DNA from: Klebsiella quasipneumoniae subsp. quasipneumoniae
Lineage (GTDB): Bacteria > Pseudomonadota > Gammaproteobacteria > Enterobacterales > Enterobacteriaceae
DNA length: 64,000 nt
Assembly: GCF_020525925.1 (NCBI RefSeq)
Contig: NZ_CP084876.1
Span: 3,224,001 to 3,288,000, forward strand
Reading direction: 5' to 3'
Shown here: one piece after another, positions 19,070-32,489 of the stretch
Layout: each line of letters begins with the position of its first letter
Numbering within the stretch: position 1 is the first letter of the stretch
Made by a program: the position numbers and the translations under genes
The notes under the pieces: model-generated
Database searches by the model: none
Told to the model about the DNA's origin: nothing
The model's input: the letters and a program-made list of their open reading frames with translations, nothing else

Positions 19070-19215
19070 GTAGCCACCCTCTTCTTTTGTGACAACATTA
19101 TTGATAAGCCAGAAAAGACAAATATTGCGTCAGGTCATTCTTAGCCCGTAAAGCGAAATTTAATAACGGAACCGACGTTATGGTGTAAAGGTAGACTATG
19201 CAGGCGTATCAAGGA

Positions 19216-19244
19216 TTGGCGATTACCCTCGTTTGCCGTAGAAT
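19216..19244 (+). promoter_or_regulatory. Candidate potABCD promoter
   Basis: TTGGCG (19216-19221), 17 bases, TAGAAT (19239-19244), giving a leader of about 75 bases before potA. The upstream in-frame ATG at 19198 precedes this promoter and is therefore not the start of potA. Confidence 0.5.
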
Positions 19245-19326
19245 GCTGGCCCTTATTAAAAACGTGCAACCCCAAAGGTGGTTAATCACAAACCCCGCAG
19301 CGGTCGGAAGTTTCCGTTGCGTCTAC

Positions 19327-20446
<1,120 letters not shown>

Positions 20447-20463
<17 letters not shown>

Positions 20464-21304
20464 ATTCCAGAATGTGGTGATCGCCACCATCGTCGGTTGG
20501 CTGGTGCTGTTTGTCTTTCTGCCCAACCTGATGATCATCGCCACCAGCTTCCTGACCCGCGACGACGCTAACTTCGTCAAGCTGGTCTTCACGCTGGACA
20601 ACTACTCGCGGTTGCTGGATCCGCTCTATTACGACGTGCTGCTGCATTCGCTGAACATGGCGCTGCTGGCGACCCTTGCCTGCCTGGCGCTGGGCTACCC
20701 GTTTGCGTGGTTCCTTGCCCGGCTGCCGCAGAAGGTGCGGCCCCTGCTGCTGTTCCTGCTGATCGTTCCCTTCTGGACCAACTCGTTGATCCGCATCTAC
20801 GGGCTGAAGATTTTCCTCAGCACCAAAGGCTACCTGAACGAGTTTCTCCTGTGGCTGGGAGTGATCGACACGCCGATACGCATTATGTTCACCCCGTCGG
20901 CGGTGATTATCGGCCTGGTGTACATCCTGCTGCCGTTTATGGTGATGCCGCTCTACTCCAGCATTGAGAAACTGGATCGGCCGCTGCTGGAAGCGGCGAA
21001 AGATCTCGGCGCCAGCAAGCTGCAGACGTTTATCCGCATCATCATTCCGCTGACCATGCCGGGGATCATCGCCGGCTGCCTGCTGGTCATGTTGCCGGCG
21101 ATGGGGCTGTTCTACGTTTCCGACCTGATGGGCGGCGCCAAGAACCTGCTGATCGGCAATGTGATCAAGAGCCAGTTCCTCAATATTCGCGACTGGCCGT
21201 TCGGCGCGGCAACCAGCATTACCTTAACCCTGGTGATGGGCCTGATGCTGTTGATTTACTGGCGCGCGGCGCGCCTGCTGAATAAAAAGGTGGAGCTGGA
21301 ATGA
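20447..21304 (+). CDS. potB: Polyamine ABC transporter permease PotB
   Basis: 285 residues from ATG 20447 ([11 protein letters not shown]), with GAGGTGG upstream inside potA. An inner-membrane permease with six predicted helices and the EAA coupling loop [28 protein letters not shown], which contacts PotA. It forms the channel with PotC for spermidine and putrescine. The stop overlaps the potC start (ATGA). Confidence 0.96.
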
Positions 21305-22086
21305 TCGGTCGACTGCTGCGCGGCGGCTTTATGACCGCCATCTACGCGTATCTCTACATCCCTATTATTATTCTGATCGTTAACTCGTTTAACCGGTCGC
21401 GCTTCGGCATCAACTGGCAGGGGTTCACCACCGACTGGTATAGTCTGCTGATGAACAACGATAGCCTGCTGCAGGCCGCCCAGCACTCGCTGACCATGGC
21501 GGTGCTGTCGGCGACCTTCGCCACCCTTATCGGCTCGCTAACCGCCGTGGCGCTGTACCGCTACCGTTTTCGCGGCAAACCGTTCGTTAGCGGCATGCTG
21601 TTTGTGGTGATGATGTCGCCCGATATTGTCATGGCCATCTCCCTGCTGGTGCTGTTTATGCTGATTGGCGTCCAGCTTGGCTTCTGGTCGCTGCTGTTTT
21701 CGCATATCACCTTTTGCCTGCCGTTTGTGGTGGTCACCGTTTACTCCAGGCTGAAAGGCTTTGATGTGCGGATGCTGGAGGCGGCGAAAGATCTGGGCGC
21801 CAGCGAGATGACCATCCTGCGCAAAATCATCCTGCCGCTGGCCCTGCCGGCGGTGGCGGCCGGGTGGCTGCTGAGCTTCACGCTGTCGATGGATGACGTG
21901 GTGGTCTCCTCGTTCGTCACCGGTCCGGGGTATGAAATCCTGCCGCTGAAGATCTATTCGATGGTCAAGGTCGGCGTTTCGCCAGAGGTGAACGCTCTGG
22001 CAACGATACTGTTGGTTCTGTCGCTGGTGATGGTCATCGCCAGTCAGTTAATTGCACGTGATAAAACTCAGGGGACGTTAAAATGA
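21301..22086 (+). CDS. potC: Polyamine ABC transporter permease PotC
   Basis: 261 residues, six membrane helices, EAA loop [28 protein letters not shown]. Partner of PotB in the inner membrane. It starts inside the potB stop and its own stop overlaps the potD start, so all four genes are translated as a tightly coupled unit. The C-terminus (ARDKTQGTLK) is slightly shorter than the 264 residues I recall for E. coli. Confidence 0.96.
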   Translation: MIGRLLRGGFMTAIYAYLYIPIIILIVNSFNRSRFGINWQGFTTDWYSLLMNNDSLLQAAQHSLTMAVLSATFATLIGSLTAVALYRYRFRGKPFVSGMLFVVMMSPDIVMAISLLVLFMLIGVQLGFWSLLFSHITFCLPFVVVTVYSRLKGFDVRMLEAAKDLGASEMTILRKIILPLALPAVAAGWLLSFTLSMDDVVVSSFVTGPGYEILPLKIYSMVKVGVSPEVNALATILLVLSLVMVIASQLIARDKTQGTLK

Positions 22087-23129
22087 AAAAATGGTCACGC
22101 CACCTGCTCGCGGCGGGCGCTCTGGCAATCGGCATGAGCGCCGCCCACGCGGACGACAGCAAAACGCTCTACTTCTACAACTGGACCGAATATGTGCCGC
22201 CGGGCCTGCTGGAGCAGTTCACCAAAGAGACCGGCATCAAGGTTATCTACTCGACCTACGAGTCGAACGAAACCATGTACGCCAAGCTCAAGACCTATAA
22301 AGACGGGGCGTACGACCTGGTCGTCCCGTCGACCTACTTCGTCGACAAGATGCGTAAAGAAGGCATGCTGCAGAAGATCGATAAGAGCAAGCTGACTAAC
22401 TTCAGCAACCTCGATCCGCAGATGCTGAACAAACCGTTCGACCCGAATAACGACTACTCCATCCCCTACATCTGGGGGGCGACGGCCATCGGCGTCAACA
22501 GCGACGCTATCGATCCGAAAACCGTCACCAGCTGGGCCGATCTGTGGAAGCCGGAATACAAAAGCAGCCTGCTGCTGACCGACGACGCGCGCGAAGTGTT
22601 CCAGATAGCGCTGCGTAAGCTGGGCTATTCCGGCAACACTACCGACCCGAAAGAGATTGAAGCCGCCTATAACGAGCTGAAAAAACTGATGCCCAACGTC
22701 GCGGCCTTTAACTCCGATAACCCGGCGAACCCGTATATGGAAGGCGAAGTGAACCTCGGCATGGTATGGAACGGTTCGGCTTACGTCGCCCGCCAGGCCG
22801 GTACGCCGCTGGAAGTGATCTGGCCGAAAGAAGGCGGCATCTTCTGGATGGACAGCCTGTCGATCCCGGCAAATGCGAAAAACGTCGACGGCGCGCTGAA
22901 GCTGATTAACTTCCTGCTACGCCCGGATGTCGCCAAACAGGTCGCGGAAACCATCGGCTACCCCACGCCAAACCTGGCGGCGCGCAAAATGCTCAGCCCG
23001 GCCGTGGCCAACGATAAATCGCTCTATCCGGACGCCGCCACCATCGAGAAAGGCGAATGGCAAAATGACGTCGGCAGCGCCAGCGCTATTTATGAAGAGT
23101 ATTACCAGAAGCTGAAAGCGGGCCGCTAA
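22083..23129 (+). CDS. potD: Periplasmic spermidine/putrescine-binding protein
   Basis: 348 residues. Signal peptide MKKWSRHLLAAGALAIGMSAAHA, cleaved before DDSKTLYFYNWTEY. A two-lobe periplasmic binding protein that delivers spermidine (preferred) and putrescine to PotBC; the conserved start YNWTEYVP and the aromatic and acidic residues that hold the polyamine are present (NLGMVWNGSAY, IFWMDSLSIP). A strong terminator ends the operon. Confidence 0.97.
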   Translation: MKKWSRHLLAAGALAIGMSAAHADDSKTLYFYNWTEYVPPGLLEQFTKETGIKVIYSTYESNETMYAKLKTYKDGAYDLVVPSTYFVDKMRKEGMLQKIDKSKLTNFSNLDPQMLNKPFDPNNDYSIPYIWGATAIGVNSDAIDPKTVTSWADLWKPEYKSSLLLTDDAREVFQIALRKLGYSGNTTDPKEIEAAYNELKKLMPNVAAFNSDNPANPYMEGEVNLGMVWNGSAYVARQAGTPLEVIWPKEGGIFWMDSLSIPANAKNVDGALKLINFLLRPDVAKQVAETIGYPTPNLAARKMLSPAVANDKSLYPDAATIEKGEWQNDVGSASAIYEEYYQKLKAGR

Positions 23130-23136
23130 TCCCGCC

Positions 23137-23165
23137 GGGCGGAACCGCGGTTCCGCCCTTTTTTT
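23137..23165 (+). terminator. Rho-independent terminator of potABCD
   Basis: GGGCGGAACC (23137-23146) with GGTTCCGCCC (23149-23158), then seven T. It also separates pot from the convergent aldehyde dehydrogenase gene, whose stop is ten bases on. Confidence 0.9.
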
Positions 23166-23174
23166 GCTCTCACT

Positions 23175-24899
23175 TTAGCCCCTCAGCGCGCGCCAGAGGA
23201 TCGCCGGCAGCTTGCGCCAGCGCGGCCGATGGTAAAAATCCACCAGCCGCTGCGCCACCGCTTCCTGCCCCCGGTGAGTAATAAACCAGGGCGGCAGGGG
23301 CATCAGCGTCAGTTCGCCATGCCACAGACTGCGCGGAAACGGCCGAAACGGCGCCTCAATCACCGTGCGCTCGGTTTTCTCCAGCATAAAGCTGTTATGC
23401 ACCTTGCCCCGCCCGCTCTGAATATCGTCGAGCCTGTGGCCGGGAAACGCCCCCCACGGGCAGGGAGCTAACAGAAAGGCCACCCCGCTCCAGCAGTTGA
23501 TCGCCACCGTGCCATAGCGCAGCTCGGCGATCAGCGCGTTAAAACGCTTACGCCCAATCGCCTTGCGGGTGCGCGGGTGGATCACAATATTGGCCCCCAG
23601 CGTGCCCTGCAGCCGCTGATTGGCATAGCCGATCGCCTGGCGCAAAAAGCTTTCCGCGCTGTCGGCCTCAAGGCGGGTGACCGACAGCCCCGGGCCAAAG
23701 ACCTCCTGCTGGCAGAAGTCCGGATCATCCTCGGTGTTCGCCACAATCAACGGCAGCGCGTCGCCGCGGGCTATCTCCAGCGGCTGACGGGCGCGCAGGC
23801 GAAAGTCAGTCAGCCGGTTTTCCGCGCCGGGGTAATAGTCCGGGCGGGTATTGGCGGCGATCAGCCGGTACAGCTGATTAAGCAGGGCCGACGCTGGCTC
23901 CCAACCCTGCTGCAGGATCAGCACCTGGCTGGCCACGCAGTTAAACCCGCCATTGTTCATCTTCTGCGTCGCCAGCTGCTGCGCCTGAAAAGCGATATCC
24001 GCCTCGCTCCACGGACCGGGGACGATAATGGTAGGGCTGACGCCGCCCAGCTCCGAGGTCACCCGACGCTGGTTCAGCGGCGTCCCGGCGGCCCGACGCT
24101 GGCGAGCCGCCTCACCATCGCCCCAGACGATAGCGTCATGGCTCTCCCGCGAGCCGGTGATATGGATCTCATCGACAGCGGGATGGGTGGTCAGCCACGC
24201 CCCCGCCTGGGCGTCGCCGGTGACGATGCGGAGCGCATCCATGGCGATCAGCGGCGCCAGAGCCTGAGCCAGCAGATCGTGCAGATAATCATTCACCGGG
24301 TTGAGCTTCAGCAGGCAGACCTGATTTTCAATAAACAGTTTGTGTAATACGTCCAGCGGCGCGATAGAGGCCACATTCCCGGCGCCGAGCACCAGCGCCA
24401 GCTTGCCCTGCCGCGCGGCCGGCGGGATATCGTATGCGGCCGCCGCGCAGCGATCGAGATTGGCCCGGGTGACCCCCGGCTGCATCCAAATTTCAGCGCG
24501 AACACCAGACAGCAACAGTCGATCCCAGAGCGTGCCGGGCACCACCCGCAGCGCCAGGCGGCCGTCCGCCAGCGTCCGCAGCGGGATCCGCCGGAGAAAG
24601 GTTTTCTCCTCCAGCTGCTCCAGGGTGGCGATAAGCCCGTTGCAGCCGACCATCAGCGCGCAGGGGCCTGCCAGCCACTCTTCGCCCGTCAGCGGATCGC
24701 CTGGCGGTAGTCCTTTGGCCCTCGCCGCCGCCTCCACCCACGCAGGAGCAATTGAAGCCAGGGCATCCTTGATCTGGCGCAGGAGCGCCAGACGACGATT
24801 CACTGAGGTCTCCGCCCAGCGCTGGCGCGCCGCCGACAAGGCGTGCAGCGCTGCGTCATACTGAGAGCAGGTCGTCAGACCGGGTCGCGCGTGGCTCAT
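23175..24899 (-). CDS. Aldehyde dehydrogenase-superfamily protein
   Basis: 574 residues. The ALDH fold is recognisable: a Rossmann part with LALVLGAGNVASIAPLD (about 167-183), HITGSRESHD (about 246-255), the general-base motif TSELGG with E283 and the nucleophile C321 in NNGGFNCVASQ. The last ~75 residues (PPWFITHRGQEAVAQRLVDFYHRPRW...) go beyond a standard ALDH. The spacing and the GGFNC motif make it a distant member, so it could be an aldehyde oxidiser or an acyl-CoA reductase. It overlaps the ligase gene upstream by four bases (ATGA), so the two work in one pathway. The substrate is unknown. Confidence 0.75.
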   Translation of the reverse strand: MSHARPGLTTCSQYDAALHALSAARQRWAETSVNRRLALLRQIKDALASIAPAWVEAAARAKGLPPGDPLTGEEWLAGPCALMVGCNGLIATLEQLEEKTFLRRIPLRTLADGRLALRVVPGTLWDRLLLSGVRAEIWMQPGVTRANLDRCAAAAYDIPPAARQGKLALVLGAGNVASIAPLDVLHKLFIENQVCLLKLNPVNDYLHDLLAQALAPLIAMDALRIVTGDAQAGAWLTTHPAVDEIHITGSRESHDAIVWGDGEAARQRRAAGTPLNQRRVTSELGGVSPTIIVPGPWSEADIAFQAQQLATQKMNNGGFNCVASQVLILQQGWEPASALLNQLYRLIAANTRPDYYPGAENRLTDFRLRARQPLEIARGDALPLIVANTEDDPDFCQQEVFGPGLSVTRLEADSAESFLRQAIGYANQRLQGTLGANIVIHPRTRKAIGRKRFNALIAELRYGTVAINCWSGVAFLLAPCPWGAFPGHRLDDIQSGRGKVHNSFMLEKTERTVIEAPFRPFPRSLWHGELTLMPLPPWFITHRGQEAVAQRLVDFYHRPRWRKLPAILWRALRG

Positions 24900-26524
24900 T
24901 TTCCCTCACTCATTAAAATCTCTCCATAGGCCTGGCGCAGCTGATTCTTGAGCACCTTGCCCGTGGCGCTGACCGGTAGCGCATCGACAAATATCACCCG
25001 GTCCGGGATCTGCCATTTGGGCACCCGTTTCTCAAACCAGGCCAGCAGATCGCTCTCTTCCACTTCGCCCCCTTCCACGCGAACGCACAGCAGCACCGGC
25101 CGCTCGTCCCAGCGCGGGTGACGGGCGGCGATGGCCGCCGCGCTGCGCACCGCCTGATGCGCGATGGCGATATTCTCCAGCTCAACGGTGGAGATCCACT
25201 CGCCGCCGGACTTGATGATATCCTTTGCCCGATCGCTGATCACCAGATAACCATTGGCGTCGAGCGTACCGATATCGCCGGTATCAAACCAGCCTGCCGC
25301 GGTCAGGGCGCTTTCGTCCTGACCATAGTACTGCTCCACCACCCAGTGCCCTCTGACCTGCAGATATCCCTGACTTTGGCCGTCCATCGGCAGTGGGTCC
25401 CCCTCGACATCCACCACCTGTAGCTCGATGCCAAAAATAGGCCGCCCCTGACCGGTACGCTGTTTTTGCTGCTCCGGCGCCGGGAGTGCGTCATGTTTGC
25501 TCAACAGCGTGTTAATGGTGCCGATGGGCGATGTTTCGGTCATTCCCCAGGCGTGGATCAGCGTAATGCCGTAATCGTGCTGAAAGGCCTCCATCATCGA
25601 CGGCGGCAGCGCGGAGCCCCCGACAAACGCGCGTTTAAAATCAGGCAGCCGCATGTCCGACCGCCGCATCGCCGCCAACAGACCGGCCCAGATCACCGGC
25701 ACGCCGAACGCCACCGTCACCTTCTCGGCGGCCAGCAGCTGCAGCAGGCTGTCGCCATCGAGGTGCGGCCCCGGTAGCACCAGCCGCGCGCCGACCATGG
25801 CGGCGATAAACGGCGTCCCCCACGCGTTGACATGGAACATCGGCACCACCGGCAACAGGCTATCCCTGGCCGAGATCCCGGCGGCGTCCGGCTGATTGCC
25901 GCTCAGGGCATGCAGGACCAGCGAACGATGGGTATTCAACACCCCTTTCGGTCGGCCGGTGGTCCCCGAGGTGTAGCAGAGCGAGGCCGGCGTCAGTTCA
26001 TTGAGCGGCGGCCAGCGATAGTCTGCCATCCCCTGCTGCAACAGTTCGTCAAAAAACAGCAATGAGGGCAGCTGGCTGAGCGCCGCTTCGCTGCGGGGCG
26101 CCATCAGCACGACGTGTTTCACCGTCGGCAGCTGCGGCAGGAGCTGCGCCACCAGCGGCAAAAAGGTCTGGTCAAAGAACAGCACCTCGTCGGCAGCGTC
26201 GTTGAGGATATACCGCAGATGGTCAACCGACAGCCGCGGATTGACGGTGTGCGTCACCCAGCCGCCGGAGGCGACGGCAAAATAGATCTCCAGGTGGCGG
26301 CGATTGTTCCATGCGAGGGTGGCGCAGCGGGCGCCCGGCGGCAGCCCCAGCGACGCCAGCGCCGATGCCAGCCGCTGAGCGCGGCTGGCCACTTCCCCCC
26401 AGCTGCTGCGCTCCTTCTCACCGCCGGCGCCCACCGAGACGATCTCCGTCTCGCTGTGGTATTGCGCCGCATGGCTGAGCAGCGCGGTGGTAGTGAGATC
26501 CTGATAAATCATCGGTGACGGCAT
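24896..26524 (-). CDS. Acyl-CoA ligase of the AMP-binding family
   Basis: 542 residues from the ATG at 26524 (AAGGAG eight bases upstream). Adenylate-forming enzyme: the P-loop YTSGTTGRPKG at 184-194, the A5 region HAWGMTETSPIGT, GWFDTGDIG, the hinge SDRAKDIIKSGGEWIS and the catalytic lysine in PVSATGKVLKNQL. The FadD/medium-chain type body suggests activation of a fatty or aromatic acid to its CoA ester in the cytosol. Together with the overlapping aldehyde dehydrogenase gene it could convert an aldehyde to acid and then acyl-CoA. E. coli has ycfZ/ymfA in this place instead, so the pair is an accessory feature. Confidence 0.82.
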   Translation of the reverse strand: MPSPMIYQDLTTTALLSHAAQYHSETEIVSVGAGGEKERSSWGEVASRAQRLASALASLGLPPGARCATLAWNNRRHLEIYFAVASGGWVTHTVNPRLSVDHLRYILNDAADEVLFFDQTFLPLVAQLLPQLPTVKHVVLMAPRSEAALSQLPSLLFFDELLQQGMADYRWPPLNELTPASLCYTSGTTGRPKGVLNTHRSLVLHALSGNQPDAAGISARDSLLPVVPMFHVNAWGTPFIAAMVGARLVLPGPHLDGDSLLQLLAAEKVTVAFGVPVIWAGLLAAMRRSDMRLPDFKRAFVGGSALPPSMMEAFQHDYGITLIHAWGMTETSPIGTINTLLSKHDALPAPEQQKQRTGQGRPIFGIELQVVDVEGDPLPMDGQSQGYLQVRGHWVVEQYYGQDESALTAAGWFDTGDIGTLDANGYLVISDRAKDIIKSGGEWISTVELENIAIAHQAVRSAAAIAARHPRWDERPVLLCVRVEGGEVEESDLLAWFEKRVPKWQIPDRVIFVDALPVSATGKVLKNQLRQAYGEILMSEGK

Positions 26525-26807
26525 GGCGGGGTCTCCTTTACAGACTTCCGGGCGGGGGAACAGGGTCGCGGCGCGAACGTGCGGACGCCTATTGAATCTG
26601 GTCTACATTTGCCGGTCTGCACAAAAAAACGTACGGAAATCAGCGGTCACGCACAAAATTATCGCGGGTAATCGCTCAGAAAGGAGAAGCCGAGAATGAT
26701 ATGATGAAGGGCATTGCCCGGCGCCGGTCCGGGCGATATCGCCAGAGCGACCGCCGGGGACTGACGATAGCCTGGAGTACGTGATGCGCGCTTCAGAGGA
26801 AAGCGGC
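26525..26807. other. Intergenic region, ligase promoter side
   Basis: No convincing gene. It holds the upstream region of the acyl-CoA ligase operon and a hairpin GCCCGG/CCGGGC (26716-26734) without a T run that may follow the small membrane protein gene. Frames through it are overlaps without ribosome sites. Confidence 0.5.
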
Positions 26808-27152
26808 TCAGCGTCGCCCATCCTCGGGCTGGCCTTTGTCCTTCCCTTTTTCGGCTCGCCGTTGCACAAAATCTTCAATGATGCTGAAGAGCCCGTTGAG
26901 GGGTTTCCACAGCACCACCAGCAGCAGCATGGGGCCGTATACCCGCACACCGCCCGTCGCGACCTGACCGGTAAACAGCAGGGCTAAGCCATCCAGCAGC
27001 AGGCACAACGCGCTGCCGGTGCCGATCAACAGGCACAGCAGGAAGAGGATCGGTCGGCTATCGGCGTATTCAGGTAGCGCACGCTGGCTCCAGATGCCGA
27101 CGATAATGGACGCGATCAAGGCGATCGATGCAATGACGAGGGGATGATGCAT
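26808..27152 (-). CDS. Small inner-membrane protein, YmfA-like position
   Basis: 114 residues from the ATG at 27152, which has AGGAG eight bases upstream; two earlier ATGs in frame lack one. Three hydrophobic segments (VIASIALIASIIVGIW, ILFLLCLLIGTGSALCLL, VYGPMLLLVVLW) and a charged tail (EDFVQRRAEKGKDKGQPEDGRR) suggest a small inner-membrane protein with a cytosolic tail. E. coli has ymfA, also a membrane protein, between cobB and potD, so this may be its counterpart, but I cannot confirm similarity. Function unknown. Confidence 0.65.
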   Translation of the reverse strand: MHHPLVIASIALIASIIVGIWSQRALPEYADSRPILFLLCLLIGTGSALCLLLDGLALLFTGQVATGGVRVYGPMLLLVVLWKPLNGLFSIIEDFVQRRAEKGKDKGQPEDGRR

Positions 27153-27242
27153 GGTCTGACTCCTGTCATGACGTGACATCCTTGTCAACAGCGCTGCCGG
27201 AAGCGGTGGGCGTCGCCCTGACCCCCGGCAGGCTGATTCAGT

Positions 27243-28073
27243 TTACAGCGCGTTTTCCTGCAGCAGCTTATCGATAAAGGCGGGTACCACTTCGCTTGCC
27301 AGCCCGTAGTGCTTTTCGGCAAACTCGCTGCCCACCTGGCTGGGCTCGAGGTTCAGTTCAACGGTATGGGCGCCGTGCAGTCGCGCCTCGTGCACAAAGC
27401 CGGCCGCCGGATAGACGTGGCCGGAGGTGCCGATGGCGATAAAAATATCCGCTTCGGCCAGCGCGCTGTAGATCTCGTCCATCCCCAGCGGCATTTCGCC
27501 AAACCAGACCACGTGCGGACGCAGCGCCGCCGGGAACTGGCAGCAGTGGCATTTGTCCTCTGCGGTGACGTCCCCGGTCCACTCCAGCACCTGGCCGCTC
27601 CACGAACAGCGCACCTTCAGCAGCTCGCCGTGCATATGGATCACCCGGCGGTTGCCGGCGCGTTCATGCAGATTATCGATATTCTGGGTGACCAGCAGAA
27701 AATGGTCGCCCAGCAGATCCTCCAGACGCGCCAGCGCCAGATGTGCCGCGTTCGGCGCGATCTCCGGACTCTGCAGCTGACGACGGCGGGCGTTGTAGAA
27801 CGCCTGCACCAGCGCCGGGTCGCGGGCGAAGCCTTCCGGCGTCGCCACATCTTCCACCCGATGCTCTTCCCACAGGCCATCGGCCGCGCGGAAAGTTTTG
27901 ATCCCCGACTCCGCCGATATGCCCGCGCCGGTTAACACCACCACTCTCGGTTTGGCCATCGCTTCAGGCTTCATCCTGTCCTCCCTAAAGAAAATCCGCT
28001 GACGCAGACGGTCACGCAACTGACGTTTATTGCGACGAAAACGGCTCAATCGATGTAAACGGCGCGACTGCAT
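27243..28073 (-). CDS. cobB: NAD-dependent protein deacylase (sirtuin) CobB
   Basis: 276 residues, the long form with a basic N-terminus ([25 protein letters not shown]); a shorter start near residue 34-39 is possible and E. coli makes both. [14 protein letters not shown] binds [15 protein letters not shown] lies in the pocket, H148 (IHMHGEL) is the catalytic histidine, and a zinc site comes from C155 and CHCC. The tyrosine-arginine pair YNARR marks desuccinylase activity of class III sirtuins. CobB deacylates Acs and many other proteins. It follows nagK after 14 bases, probably one operon. Confidence 0.95.
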   Translation of the reverse strand: MQSRRLHRLSRFRRNKRQLRDRLRQRIFFREDRMKPEAMAKPRVVVLTGAGISAESGIKTFRAADGLWEEHRVEDVATPEGFARDPALVQAFYNARRRQLQSPEIAPNAAHLALARLEDLLGDHFLLVTQNIDNLHERAGNRRVIHMHGELLKVRCSWSGQVLEWTGDVTAEDKCHCCQFPAALRPHVVWFGEMPLGMDEIYSALAEADIFIAIGTSGHVYPAAGFVHEARLHGAHTVELNLEPSQVGSEFAEKHYGLASEVVPAFIDKLLQENAL

Positions 28074-28087
28074 AGCTACCTCTGTGG

Positions 28088-28999
28088 TTAATGGCTCAGA
28101 TGAAGGAAGGCCGCACCGCGCATTCCCCCGGCATCGCCGTGGCGCGCGCGCTCAATGCGCGGTACCCTGGCGACCGGCAGAAGATGGCGCGGCAATCGCT
28201 GCGCCAGCCCTTCGCTAATGGCCGTAAAGTTAGATAATCCACCGCCGAGCACCAGCAAATCCGGGTCGACAATGGTCAGTATATTTCCCAGACACACCGC
28301 CAGCAGATCGAGATAGCGCTCGACGTGCGCCTGGGCGCGGGGATCGTGCTGCTGCCACTGCGCCACAATCTCCGGCGAGGTAAGCGGTTGCTGATAAAAA
28401 TGTTCATACAGCCAGGCGAAACCGCGGCCGGAGAGATAATTTTCAATGCAGCCCAGCTGGCCGCAGCCGCAGCGAAGCAGCGGAAAATCACGCCCGACCA
28501 CCTCCAGGGCATCCACCGGCAGACGAATATGACCAAACTCGCCGGTGATATAGCTATGTCCGGTAATCGATTTACCGTTCAACACCAGGCCGCCGCCCAC
28601 GCCGGTGCCGAGGATCAGCCCCATCACCAGCGGGTATTGCGTAAACTCATCGTCCCACGCTTCCGACAGCGCGAAGCAATTGGCGTCATTATCGAGGCGC
28701 ACATCGCGCCCCAGCCGCGCGCTGAGGTCGGCGCGCAGCGGCCGGCCGCTGGCGGCAGGCACGTTAGCGGCATACAGCGTGCCGTCCGCCGTTTCCGGCA
28801 TCCCCGGGATACCGATCCCAACCGTCCCCTGCCGGTCGAAGCGCGCATCGGCCTCGCGGACCAGCGCCTCCACCGCCTGGAGAAAATCCTCATAACTGCT
28901 TTTCGGCGTGGCGACGCGTTTTTCCCACTGCAGCCGCCGCTCCTGATTAAATACGCCCAGCGCTATCTTGCTGCCGCCAATGTCAAATCCATAGTACAT
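28088..28999 (-). CDS. nagK: N-acetylglucosamine kinase
   Basis: 303 residues. ROK-family sugar kinase: ATP-binding [10 protein letters not shown] at the start, sugar site with [11 protein letters not shown] (catalytic Asp), [12 protein letters not shown], and the ROK zinc motif [10 protein letters not shown]. It phosphorylates GlcNAc recovered from wall turnover to GlcNAc-6-P in the cytosol. It lies 48 bases after lolE and just before cobB, as in E. coli. Confidence 0.95.
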   Translation of the reverse strand: MYYGFDIGGSKIALGVFNQERRLQWEKRVATPKSSYEDFLQAVEALVREADARFDRQGTVGIGIPGMPETADGTLYAANVPAASGRPLRADLSARLGRDVRLDNDANCFALSEAWDDEFTQYPLVMGLILGTGVGGGLVLNGKSITGHSYITGEFGHIRLPVDALEVVGRDFPLLRCGCGQLGCIENYLSGRGFAWLYEHFYQQPLTSPEIVAQWQQHDPRAQAHVERYLDLLAVCLGNILTIVDPDLLVLGGGLSNFTAISEGLAQRLPRHLLPVARVPRIERARHGDAGGMRGAAFLHLSH

Positions 29000-29047
29000 T
29001 TCAGCAATTCCTCTTGTGTCGTCAGCCAGGCCGACGATGACGATAAA

Positions 29048-30291
29048 TTACTGGCCACTCAGCACCCTCGCCGGGTCGATACGGCTGGCGCGGCGGGCGG
29101 GATACCAGCTGGCCAGCAAACTCAGCAACAGTGCTGTCACCAGCACATAAAAGACGTCCAGCCAGTGCAGTTCAGACGGCATGAAGTCAATAAAATAGAT
29201 GTCGCCGGAGAGGAATTTATGCCCAATCAGGTATTCGATGCCGTTGATGATTGACGTCAGATTCAACGCGCAGATCACGCCGATCACCACCCCGAACAGG
29301 CTGCCTACCGATCCGGCTAATAAACCATACCACACGAAAATCGCGCGAATTAAGCCGTCTTTTGCGCCAAGCGTGCGCAGCACCGCAATATCGCCGCTTT
29401 TGTCTTTGACCGCCATCACCAGCGTCGAGACGATGTTGAAGCAGGCCACGCCGATCACCAGCACCATCGCCAGGTACATAATGGCGCGGATCATCTGGAT
29501 ATCGCGATACATATAGCCGTAGGTGCCAATCCAGCTCTTGATGTAGACGTAGCTGTTGGTCACCTCGCCGGCGTCGCGCACCAGCTTGTTAGCATGGAAA
29601 ACGTCGGTGACCTTGATGGCAATGCCGGTCACGCTGCCGCCCATCTCCAGGTACTGCTGCGCATCCTGCATCGGGATCATGGCAAAACTATGATCGAGCT
29701 GGCCGCTCAGCTGTAAAATACCGGTCACATGCAGCCTGACGCGTTTCGGCTGCAGCAGTTGATGGTCGGCGTCGGCGTTAGGGATCATGATCGACACCCA
29801 GTCCCCCTGCTTCACGTGCAGGGCATCGGCGACGCCTTTACCCAGAATCACCTGCTGTTCGCCGGCCTTGAAGCCGGCCCACGCGTTATTCTGCACAAAG
29901 GTGGGCAGCGCGCTGAGCCGGGTTTCCTGCTGCGGGTCGACCCCTTTCACCTGGATGGCGCGCATATTGCTGCCGCTCTCCACCAGGCCGGTGAAGTTAA
30001 TATAGGGCGCCGCCGCGACAATCCCCTTCACCTTCTGCACCTTCGCCAGCGCCTCCTGCCAGTTATTCCACGGCTGGTTCACGGGTTCGATTTCACCGTG
30101 CGGCACCACCGCCAGCACGCGGTGGTTCAGCTCGCGCTCAAAGCCGTTCATCGCGCTGAGACCGACGATCAGCACCGCCACCCCCAGCGCAATGCCGATG
30201 GTGGAGATCACCGAGATCAGCGACACCATGCCGCCGCGCCGCCGGCCGCGGCTGAAACGCAATGCAATTAATAACGATAAAGGAGAGGCCA

Positions 30292-30292
<1 letters not shown>
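29048..30292 (-). CDS. lolE: Lipoprotein-releasing complex permease LolE
   Basis: 414 residues, family length. N-terminal membrane helix (about 24-46, [33 protein letters not shown]), a large periplasmic domain, then three C-terminal helices ([23 protein letters not shown]...; [50 protein letters not shown]). With LolC and LolD it extracts outer-membrane lipoproteins from the inner membrane and hands them to LolA. The start overlaps the lolD stop by one base (TAATG). Confidence 0.97.

Positions 30293-32489
<2,197 letters not shown>

Noticed and set aside
26603..26950. A 115-residue cysteine-rich minus-strand frame between the ligase and membrane-protein genes
   Set aside because: It overlaps the better membrane-protein frame, has no ribosome site and its composition (CCCWWCCG) is typical of an out-of-frame read.
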